Origin: Deltaproteobacteria bacterium
GTDB lineage: Bacteria; Desulfobacterota; GWC2-55-46; JADFVP01
Reading direction: 5' to 3'
Assembly: GCA_024275855.1 (NCBI GenBank)
Contig: JAJRYL010000001.1
Location: 1 to 7,351, forward strand
DNA: 7,351 nucleotides
Each line of letters starts with the position of its first letter. Positions within the stretch are counted from its first letter, which is position 1. This document shows, in pieces, positions 1 through 5,444 of the stretch. The notes under the pieces were generated by a model. It saw only the letters and a list, made by a program, of their open reading frames with translations, had not been told where the DNA came from and did not search any database. The translations under genes and the position numbers were made by a program.

Positions 1-277
1 CAACCTTGCCTTCGAGGTAAAACGTTCACTCGATTTCTTCCTCGGCGGCACCCAGGGCTCTTATGTAAATAAGATTTACTTATCCGGCGGAAGCTCCAAG
101 ATTGAGGGCTTTCAGCCCCTTATGCAGGAGAAGACCGGCATACCGGTTGAAATGGTCTACCCGTTCAAGAACATCGAGTTTAGCGTAAAAGGGTATGACG
201 AAGAGACCCTTAAAGAGATGGCGCCCTTCTTTGGAGTTGCGGTCGGACTCGCAACAAGGAGGTTCGGGGACAGATGA
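1..277 (+). CDS. pilM: PilM, type IV pilus actin-like assembly protein (3' part only)
   Basis: The open frame enters at the window edge (first full codon at position 2) and ends with TGA at 275-277, giving the last 91 residues. PilM is a cytoplasmic FtsA/actin-like ATPase-fold protein that binds the N-terminal tail of PilN and connects the pilus alignment complex to the cytoplasm. Visible here is the segment YLSGGSSKIEGF (codons about 29-40 of the fragment). It matches the adenosine/phosphate-binding glycine loop of the actin-like fold, where PilM proteins read roughly (I/L)SGG(S/T)xxxxG. The tail FFGVAVGLATRRFGDR is the usual PilM ending (G-AxGLAxR). The stop overlaps the pilN start (ATGA, 274-277), so translation is probably coupled. 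The strong SD AAGGAGG for pilN lies inside pilM at 256-262. The family call rests on these motifs plus the gene order; the N-terminal ATP-binding parts are outside the window. Confidence 0.93.
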   Translation, partial: NLAFEVKRSLDFFLGGTQGSYVNKIYLSGGSSKIEGFQPLMQEKTGIPVEMVYPFKNIEFSVKGYDEETLKEMAPFFGVAVGLATRRFGDR

Positions 278-813
278 TACGGATCAACCTACTGCCCGTA
301 AGGGCCGCTAAAAGGAAAGAATCTGTACGTTTTCAGTATACGGTTGCCGGGCTTGTTACTTTTCTCGCCCTTGCCGCCTCTCTGGCCGTCTACTTTACCG
401 CGCGCTCGGAGACCTCTGTGGCCAGGGATCAGATAGCGAGCGGTAAGCAGGAACTTTCCCAGCTTAAGAGAAAGATAGGCGAACTCTCCAAGATAAAGAA
501 GCAGAAAGAGGTTGTCGAGGAGAAGCTTAAGATTATAAGAGACCTTGAGACGGCGCGTACGGGGCCGGTAGTACTTTTTCGTATCATAGAGTTGTCGCGC
601 CCCAAGAAGGTATGGTTGAAGAGCCTTACCGATAGGGGACGTATTGTAGTACTTGAGGGTTATGCCGAGAATGATGAAGATATGGCTGAGTTTATGAGAC
701 GGCTCGCCAGGTTTCCGCAGATAAAGAACGTGGAGCTTGACGTCGCCAAGAGGGTTACGGAAAAAGAGACAAAGGCTAAGGTTGTTAACTTTGTTCTTAA
801 GCTGGTCAGGTAA
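274..813 (+). CDS. pilN: PilN, type IV pilus inner-membrane alignment protein
   Basis: This 179-residue bitopic inner-membrane protein dimerises with PilO and, through its cytoplasmic tail, binds PilM. Residues 1-10 (MIRINLLPVR) contain the INLLP motif that docks in the PilM cleft. A single membrane segment spans about 23-43 (VAGLVTFLALAASLAVYF). It is followed by a charged coiled coil (about 49-92, rich in K/E/L/I) and a periplasmic ferredoxin-like domain (about 98-179, with VWLKSLTD and LEGYAENDEDMAEFMRRL). The length is typical of the family and there are no cysteines. The ATG overlaps the pilM stop by 4 bp and is preceded by AAGGAGG at 256-262 with 11-nt spacing, which supports this start. 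It is the second visible gene of the pilMNOPQ operon. Confidence 0.96.
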   Translation: MIRINLLPVRAAKRKESVRFQYTVAGLVTFLALAASLAVYFTARSETSVARDQIASGKQELSQLKRKIGELSKIKKQKEVVEEKLKIIRDLETARTGPVVLFRIIELSRPKKVWLKSLTDRGRIVVLEGYAENDEDMAEFMRRLARFPQIKNVELDVAKRVTEKETKAKVVNFVLKLVR

Positions 814-818
814 CGGTT

Positions 819-850
819 AAGGAGAGGGGCCCCAAAGGCCTCTGTAAGTT
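819..850 (+). promoter_or_regulatory. pilO translation start region: SD separated from the ATG by a hairpin
   Basis: The only good SD before pilO, AAGGAG at 819-824, lies 26 nt from the ATG at 851, too far for normal use. Between them is a self-complementary segment: 823-827 (AGAGG) can pair with 839-843 (CCTCT), and 830-831 (CC) with 837-838 (GG), leaving GG as a bulge and a five-base loop. If only the part from 825 to 841 folds, SD and start codon are left about 9 nt apart. An in-frame TAA at 845-847 rules out a start further upstream. The folding is read by eye; the role in translation is inferred. Confidence 0.5.
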
Positions 851-1435
851 ATGGCGTTTAATATAAATACAGACGGGCTGATGAAGCTCTCTACCGCTAA
901 GAAGGTGTTGATGCTTATAGGTGTCAACGCTGTTATCATCGCGGGTATATACTGGTTTTTAACCGCTCCGAAGTATGAGGAGATAGCCCGGCTTAAGGCG
1001 GACTATGTCAAGCTTGTTGGTAAACTTAACGACAGCAGGATTATCGCCTCGGATATACCCAAGTACAGGGCCGAGAAGCTTGAGCTTGAGAAAAAACTTC
1101 AAAGCGCTGTGGCTCAGCTGCCTAACGAGAAAGAGCTGCCTAACCTTATAGACTCTATTAGCGACGTAGGCGAAAAGGCGGGCCTTACGCTGCTGCTCTT
1201 TAAGCCGGGACGTGAAGTTAATAAAGGCTTTTATGCCGACATACCGATAAGGATGGCTGTAGAAGGCAGGTACGAGAGCCTGTACGACTTCAGCGCCAAG
1301 GTTGGTTCCATGTCGAGAATAGTAAACCTTAGCGGAATGAAGGTGGTCTCGGTCGGTCATAGAGAGAGAATACCGGTGCTTAAGGCGAGTTTTACCGCAA
1401 CCACATTCAGGTTCGTTAACCCTTCAGGTAAATAA
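851..1435 (+). CDS. pilO: PilO, type IV pilus inner-membrane alignment protein
   Basis: PilO is the partner of PilN in the inner-membrane PilN/PilO heterodimer that carries PilP and positions the machine under PilQ. The 194-residue product has a short cytoplasmic N-terminus, one membrane segment at about 18-38 (VLMLIGVNAVIIAGIYWFL) and a coiled coil at about 41-90. The periplasmic ferredoxin-like domain begins near QLPNEKELPNLI (89-100), a hallmark of PilO, and continues through IRMAVEGRYESLYDF (about 133-147). No cysteines are present. The ATG at 851 is the first possible start after an in-frame stop at 845-847. A second ATG at codon 11, just before MKLSTAKK, would shorten the cytoplasmic tail but has no better SD. 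It lies between pilN (37 bp away) and pilP (17 bp away). Confidence 0.95.
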   Translation: MAFNINTDGLMKLSTAKKVLMLIGVNAVIIAGIYWFLTAPKYEEIARLKADYVKLVGKLNDSRIIASDIPKYRAEKLELEKKLQSAVAQLPNEKELPNLIDSISDVGEKAGLTLLLFKPGREVNKGFYADIPIRMAVEGRYESLYDFSAKVGSMSRIVNLSGMKVVSVGHRERIPVLKASFTATTFRFVNPSGK

Positions 1436-1452
1436 GAGATAGAGGCTTGTCG

Positions 1453-1977
1453 ATGAACGGTCGGTTCAAAATTTTTATACTGCTTCTGGTAGCGCCTCTT
1501 TTTCTGGTCTCTTGCGGCTCGCAGGCTCCGCAAGATGAGTGGAAGCCGAAGAGGGCGAAGGTAAAGAGGCCGGACGCTGCCAATGCGAGGCTCGCGGGCG
1601 AGAAGGCGGCAAAGATAAAGGCTATGGAGAAGGAGATGATAAGCAAGGGGCCGGAGGGTAACCCGTTCCTTAGCGATATAATCATCAGAAAGGCCGCCGA
1701 GAGCGACGAGCAGCTTAAAGGGCCGCTGGAGTGTTGCGCTATCAGCCTCTTCAGGTTGTTGGCCGTTGTGGTCGGGTCGGACTCTTCTTACGCGCTTGTT
1801 CAGGCGCCGGACGGTAAGAGGTACATAGTAAGAAAAGATGACAGAATAGGAACAAGGGGCGGCAAGGTGATAAAGATAGACGGCACCGGCCTTATTATTA
1901 GAGAAAATAATTATAGTGTTTCGGGTAAGGTAGTATCGGCAAGCGATACCGTTTTAATGCTGCCGGTCTCCAAATAA
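1453..1977 (+). CDS. pilP: PilP, type IV pilus lipoprotein linking PilN/PilO to PilQ
   Basis: PilP is an inner-membrane-associated lipoprotein whose C-terminal beta domain (HR domain) contacts the N0 domain of the secretin PilQ and whose N-terminal linker contacts PilN/PilO. From ATG 1453 the protein has 174 residues. It begins with a signal peptide (MNGRFKIFILLLVAPLFLVSC) with lipobox LVSC and the lipidated Cys at 21, followed by Gly-Ser. Next comes a very basic, probably disordered linker (about 30-66, with KPKRAKVKR), then GNPF (69-72). The beta domain runs from about 90 to 172, with ALVQAPDGKRYIVRKDDRIG and KVIKIDGTGLIIRE typical of PilP. I chose the ATG because GAGG at 1442-1445 sits 7 nt before it. 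An in-frame TTG at 1447 would add only two residues. An adjacent Cys pair (94-95) at the start of the beta domain is uncommon in my experience of the family. Confidence 0.93.
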   Translation: MNGRFKIFILLLVAPLFLVSCGSQAPQDEWKPKRAKVKRPDAANARLAGEKAAKIKAMEKEMISKGPEGNPFLSDIIIRKAAESDEQLKGPLECCAISLFRLLAVVVGSDSSYALVQAPDGKRYIVRKDDRIGTRGGKVIKIDGTGLIIRENNYSVSGKVVSASDTVLMLPVSK

Positions 1978-2145
1978 TATTTTTAAACCGTGTTTTACTC
2001 AGTTGTTGCAAGGGCTCTGGATCTCCCGGTAAGGAACGCGGGGAGCAGGGTATAGAGGTTTTTAACGGGGTTTTTCAACCCCTTCCCTTGAGGTCTGAAG
2101 GGTATAGTTACAGACAAGAATCTATGTCAGTATAGCGGAGGGCTT
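1978..2145 (+). other. pilP-pilQ intergenic segment with short hairpins
   Basis: This 168-bp gap is the only sizeable break inside the operon and holds no convincing gene. Two inverted repeats are visible. GGGGTT (2067-2072) pairs with AACCCC (2077-2082) around a four-base loop, and CCCTT (2085-2089) pairs with AAGGG (2098-2102) around eight bases. A weaker CTCCC/GGGAG pair lies at 2023-2027 and 2041-2045. None is followed by a T-tract, so a classical terminator is not supported. The pilQ SD GGAGG is at 2137-2141, 4 nt from the ATG. The segment may be an mRNA leader or processing site that sets PilQ levels apart from PilNOP; I cannot identify a reliable -35/-10 pair. Confidence 0.4.
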
Positions 2146-5100
2146 ATGTTTTCATCAATATTGCACAGGCGCTTGAGCCTCGGTCTTTTCGGCCTGCTCT
2201 TCGGCGTAATGCTCCTTTTCACAGGGTGCGCGACAACCAGCGTTAAAGAGGATGTCGATGCCGTACTCGTAGAGCCTCCGAATGAGACGGTAGCCGAAGC
2301 TGTTATGCCGGACGAAACAGCGGCGGACAAGACGACAATGATAGAGTCGGTTGATGTGGCCGGTTCCGGAGACAGTGTGCTTATAGCCACTACCGGGCCT
2401 GTGCGTTATACGGTCTTCAGGTTGTCCGACCCGCCACGCCTTATTCTCGATCTGCCGGATGTCGATCTTGGTGGCATACCCCCCCGCACGGAGGTAGATA
2501 GCTCCTTTATAAAGGATATTTCCGCTATTACCTACGGGGGTGATGAGCGTATTGGAAGGATTATAATATCGCTTAAAGACGGTGTGGAGCATGAGGTACA
2601 GAACAGCGACGGCAGTATACTGGTTCTGCTTAAGAAAGAGGCCGCTGCTGAAGGTAACACGGCGGAGAACGGTTGGACTTCCGACGAGCCTATTCAGGAA
2701 GAGGATGCCGCCGTTGCCGACCTGCCCGTAGACGAAGGTTCTGTGGTCGTTGAAGTTGAAACCGAGCCGGTAGAGGCCCCGGCGCCGCCTGCAAAGGCGA
2801 TTGTCTCGGTTGATGTGGAGAGCGGAGCGTTGAGCACGGTTGTTACGCTTGGCGCAGACGGAAGCATTGGCCGTTATACCGCGTTTGAGGTTGAGAACCC
2901 TTCCCGTATAGTCGTAGATGTATGGGGGTTGAATAACCTCTCCGGTACGCAGAGGGTTAAAGGCGACGCTACTTTTGTCAAGCGGGTCAGGCTTGGCCGT
3001 CATCCTGAGAAGGTAAGGATTGTTCTGGATACGCGTGGAGCCGAAATTCCGCCGTATATGATAGAGAAGGACGGCAAGAACCTTGTATTGACATTCGGGG
3101 ATGCCGGAAGCGTAGAAGAAGAGACGGCTCTTGCGGACGAGACGGTTGTCGAGGTAACCTCTGAGCCGGTGGTAGAGGCCGTTGAAGAACTTGTTGTAGA
3201 GCCGGTTGAAGAGCCGGTTGAAGAGGTTGTTGTTGTAACGCCCGACCCGGAATCACCGGTAGTTGAGGAGGTTGCTGTAGTTATTCCCGATCCGGAACCG
3301 GTCGTAGAAGAACTTGTTGTAGAGCCGGTTGAAGAGGTTGTTGTAGTAACGCCCGACCCGGAACCGGTCGTTGAAACCGCCCTTGCTGTAACCGAAACGG
3401 TTGCCGGGCCTGTTGTCGGTGTAGCCGCCGCCGCTCTCGAACCTGTTGCCGGGCTTGCCGCCGTTGTGGCCGCTCCGGTTGTGGAGCCGGCTCCTGTAGC
3501 TGCTGTGCCAGCGGTAAAGTTACCGGTTGTTACTGTTGTCGATTTTAAAAAGATAGGTTTAGGAGCCGACGCCAAGGGCAGGCTGATACTTAAAAGCGAT
3601 AAAGCGGTTGAGTTTAAGTCGAGAACCTCTAAAGATAAGATGACTGTTATTCTCGATATAGATAACGCCGTTATAGCCGATGAACTTGTACGGACTCTCG
3701 ACGCGACAAGGCTTAAAACCCCGGTGGCCTCGGTGAGTTCGTACCTTGAGAATGACGACCCGAGCCAGGTGCGCATACTTGTAAAGTTGCGGAGCAAGGC
3801 GACCTATAACGTGCACCAGTCCGGCGATAGAATAACCGTCGATTTTTTACCGGTTCCCGAACCGGCGAAGAGCGTTGCCAAGGTTGTCGCAAAGTCTGAT
3901 CTTGTTTCTGACAACGCAACTGACGCCGGGGATGTAACGGGCACAGAGGTTAAGGTGCCGAAGTACACGGGGGTAAAGATAGACCTCGATATGATGGAGG
4001 CGAACATTACAGATGTGCTCAGGCTTCTTGCGGAGGTCTCCGACCTGAACATAATAGCCTCCGACGATGTTAAGGGCACTGTCTCTTTGCGGTTGAAGGG
4101 TGTTCCGTGGGATCAGGCATTTGAAATAATACTAAGGAGTAAAGGGCTCGATATGATTCAGGAGGGCAATGTCGTAAGGGTTGCCCCGGCCTCGAAGATA
4201 AATAAGGAGAGAGAGGAGTCGCTTGCGGCCTATAAGGCGCAGGAGCAGCTTGAGCCTCTTGTGATCGAGTTTGTTCCTATAAGTTACGCTACCGCCGACG
4301 GGCTTATAAGCCAGGCGAAGAGCGTAATGTCCAAGAGGGGAACGGTCTCGTCCGAGACACGTACCAATACCCTGATAATAAAGGACATACCGTCGGGCAT
4401 AGCCGCCGCCAAGGATTTGATCGCCAAACTCGATACCCCTATACCTCAGGTGCTGATAGAGGCGCGTATTGTCGAGGCGTCTACAAGTTTCGCGCGCGAC
4501 CTCGGTATACAGTGGGGTCTCGATTATCAGACAGGTACCGATAACCTTACAAATACTTTCGGTTCCACCAGTACTTCCGGTCAGACGCCGCCTGCCGATA
4601 CGTCTGCTCCGGCGTTTGCGACCAGGCACGGCAGCGGCAACTACGCCGTTAACCTGCCGGCAACCGGTACCGCCGGAACGCTTGGCGCGCTCGGGTTTAT
4701 ACTCGGCAAGGCAGGCTCTAATCCGTTGCTGCTCGACCTACGGTTGACAGCCGGAGAGCAGCAGGGAAAGCTAAGGACTATATCGAGGCCGAGAATTATT
4801 ACCATGGACAATAAGCAGGCCGAAATCTCTCAGGGTGAGAAGATCCCGTTTGAGACGGTCTCGGCTTCGGGCACAACTACTACTTTTGTAGACGCAAGCC
4901 TGAGGCTTGTAGTAACGCCGCATATTACACCGGACGGTTCCGTACTGATGAAGATAGTGGCTACACGCAACTCGGTCGGGGCTATAAGAAGCGGCAGCGG
5001 AGACCCGTCTATAAATACTAAAGAGGCCTCTACCGAAGTGCTGGTGCGCGATGGCGAGACAACCGTTATAGGCGGCATAGTCGTGTCGGATACCAATGAT

Positions 5101-5238
5101 ACCAATAAAGGAATTCCGTTCTTAAAGGACATTCCGTTCGCAGGCTGGCTCTTTAAAAGCAGTTCTGTCTCAGATTCCCAGACGGAACTGCTTATATTCA
5201 TAACGCCTACTATTATGACGAACAAGATAGTAGGCTGA
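2146..5238 (+). CDS. pilQ: PilQ, type IV pilus outer-membrane secretin (long, predicted lipoprotein)
   Basis: PilQ forms the multimeric outer-membrane channel through which the pilus passes. The 1030-residue product starts with a signal peptide ending in the lipobox-like FTGC (Cys28, then Ala); Cys28 is the only cysteine in the protein. Three AMIN-like peptidoglycan-binding beta domains are visible at about 65-163, 218-318 and 462-568. The second and third are separated by a Val/Glu/Pro linker (about 323-411) that becomes Ala/Val/Pro-rich (412-465). The STN/N0 domain covers about 608-685 (ANITDVLRLLAEVSDLNII, GVPWDQAFEIILRSKGL). N1 covers about 703-768 and the secretin barrel about 769-1030. 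The barrel carries the hallmarks SRPRIITMDNKQAEI..GEKIPF (880-902) and VRDGETTVIGGIV..GIPFLKDIPFAGWLF (967-1003), ending in ELLIFITPTIM. Proteins of the family are often 700-900 residues; the excess is mainly the linker. The start has GGAGG at 2137-2141. It is the last gene of the operon. Confidence 0.97.
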   Translation: MFSSILHRRLSLGLFGLLFGVMLLFTGCATTSVKEDVDAVLVEPPNETVAEAVMPDETAADKTTMIESVDVAGSGDSVLIATTGPVRYTVFRLSDPPRLILDLPDVDLGGIPPRTEVDSSFIKDISAITYGGDERIGRIIISLKDGVEHEVQNSDGSILVLLKKEAAAEGNTAENGWTSDEPIQEEDAAVADLPVDEGSVVVEVETEPVEAPAPPAKAIVSVDVESGALSTVVTLGADGSIGRYTAFEVENPSRIVVDVWGLNNLSGTQRVKGDATFVKRVRLGRHPEKVRIVLDTRGAEIPPYMIEKDGKNLVLTFGDAGSVEEETALADETVVEVTSEPVVEAVEELVVEPVEEPVEEVVVVTPDPESPVVEEVAVVIPDPEPVVEELVVEPVEEVVVVTPDPEPVVETALAVTETVAGPVVGVAAAALEPVAGLAAVVAAPVVEPAPVAAVPAVKLPVVTVVDFKKIGLGADAKGRLILKSDKAVEFKSRTSKDKMTVILDIDNAVIADELVRTLDATRLKTPVASVSSYLENDDPSQVRILVKLRSKATYNVHQSGDRITVDFLPVPEPAKSVAKVVAKSDLVSDNATDAGDVTGTEVKVPKYTGVKIDLDMMEANITDVLRLLAEVSDLNIIASDDVKGTVSLRLKGVPWDQAFEIILRSKGLDMIQEGNVVRVAPASKINKEREESLAAYKAQEQLEPLVIEFVPISYATADGLISQAKSVMSKRGTVSSETRTNTLIIKDIPSGIAAAKDLIAKLDTPIPQVLIEARIVEASTSFARDLGIQWGLDYQTGTDNLTNTFGSTSTSGQTPPADTSAPAFATRHGSGNYAVNLPATGTAGTLGALGFILGKAGSNPLLLDLRLTAGEQQGKLRTISRPRIITMDNKQAEISQGEKIPFETVSASGTTTTFVDASLRLVVTPHITPDGSVLMKIVATRNSVGAIRSGSGDPSINTKEASTEVLVRDGETTVIGGIVVSDTNDTNKGIPFLKDIPFAGWLFKSSSVSDSQTELLIFITPTIMTNKIVG
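3184..3375 (+). repeat. Degenerate in-frame repeats coding the Val-Glu-Pro linker of PilQ
   Basis: Two units starting at 3184 and 3307 (123 bp, 41 codons apart) share an identical 30-base start and then both run into GTAACGCCCGACCCGGAA. They encode EELVVEPVEE...VVVVTPDPE. The first unit contains an additional 12-bp tandem copy (3201-3212 and 3213-3224) that adds EPVE. A third, diverged PDPE segment (codons near 3286) lies between them. All changes are multiples of three, so the frame is kept. The protein segment (PilQ residues about 347-410) is acidic and proline-bearing, like the periplasm-spanning linkers of TonB-type proteins. Confidence 0.85.
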
Positions 5239-5327
5239 TTTCAGTAAGAAAGCCTTTTAAGACGATGCTATGTGACAATATAGTAGGCTGATTGCAGTAA
5301 GAAAGTCTTTTAAGACGATACTATGTA
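5222..5327 (+). repeat. 53-bp tandem duplication spanning the 3' end of pilQ
   Basis: Copy 1 (5222-5274) and copy 2 (5275-5327) have equal length and differ at five positions by eye: 5226/5279, 5240/5293, 5252/5305, 5267/5320 and 5274/5327. Copy 1 contains the last pilQ codons (KIVG and TGA). Copy 2 repeats the codons for IVG and the stop in another frame (period 53, not a multiple of three) and is not translated as part of pilQ. In copy 2, ATAGTA (5280-5285) pairs with TACTAT (5319-5324) and GTCT (5305-5308) with AGAC (5313-5316). Copy 1 keeps the outer pairing with one T-G wobble. A third copy starts with ACAA and runs directly into the A-tract of the terminator. Confidence 0.9.
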
Positions 5328-5329
5328 AC

Positions 5330-5378
5330 AAAAAAAAGAGGGAGAGACCCGTTACGGGTCTCTCCCTCTTGCTGTTTT
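5330..5378. terminator. Bidirectional Rho-independent terminator between pilQ and the ClC gene
   Basis: A perfect 16-bp stem (5336-5351 with 5355-5370; arms begin AAGAGGGAG and end CTCCCTCTT) closes a three-base TTA loop. On the - strand it is followed by eight T's (A-tract 5330-5337, overlapping the stem base by two), making a textbook terminator for the ClC gene. On the + strand it is followed by GCTGTTTT, a weaker U-tract that can still serve pilQ. It lies 97 bp after the pilQ stop and 74 bp after the ClC stop. Confidence 0.93.
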
Positions 5379-5389
5379 ATGCGGCATAA

Positions 5390-5427
5390 AGGCGTCAGGC
5401 GCCTAAGGCTCGTTACCTGTAACGCGC
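5390..5427 (-). other. Two short hairpins in the 3' untranslated region of the ClC gene
   Basis: AGGCG (5390-5394) and CGCCT (5400-5404) form a 5-bp stem with a five-base loop. CGTTAC (5411-5416) and GTAACG (5419-5424) form a second, extendable by GC/GC (5408-5409 with 5426-5427) past one mismatch. Neither has a T-tract, so they are not terminators on their own. They stand between the ClC stop and the real terminator and could protect the mRNA 3' end. Their presence is seen directly; a role is a guess. Confidence 0.4.
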
Positions 5428-5444
5428 TATATCATAGAAGATCT

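Noticed and set aside
1447..1452. TTG at 1447 as the pilP start
   Set aside because: It would leave almost no distance to the GAGG SD at 1442-1445, whereas the ATG at 1453 is 7 nt away and gives a standard lipoprotein signal.
1990..2055. Mini-frame of 21 codons from GTG between pilP and pilQ (possible leader peptide)
   Set aside because: No SD before the GTG, no run of regulatory codons, and no clear antiterminator arrangement.
2103..2108. TATAGT as a -10 box for a pilQ promoter
   Set aside because: The hexamer is good but no -35-like sequence lies 16-18 bases upstream, and no sigma-54 GG-N10-GC pattern fits nearby.
2155..3003. 282-codon - strand open frame opposite the start of pilQ
   Set aside because: It lies wholly inside the well-supported secretin gene, has no recognisable domain and no SD; a shadow frame.
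3000..3797. Long - strand open frame (265 codons) rich in Ser and Thr opposite pilQ
   Set aside because: It is the antisense shadow of the repetitive Val-Glu-Pro linker; the low-complexity product mirrors that codon pattern and no start context or family motif is seen.
5222..5327. Tandem repeat as the start of a CRISPR array or an attachment site
   Set aside because: The copies abut with no spacers and no cas or integrase gene is present; a simple local duplication explains it.
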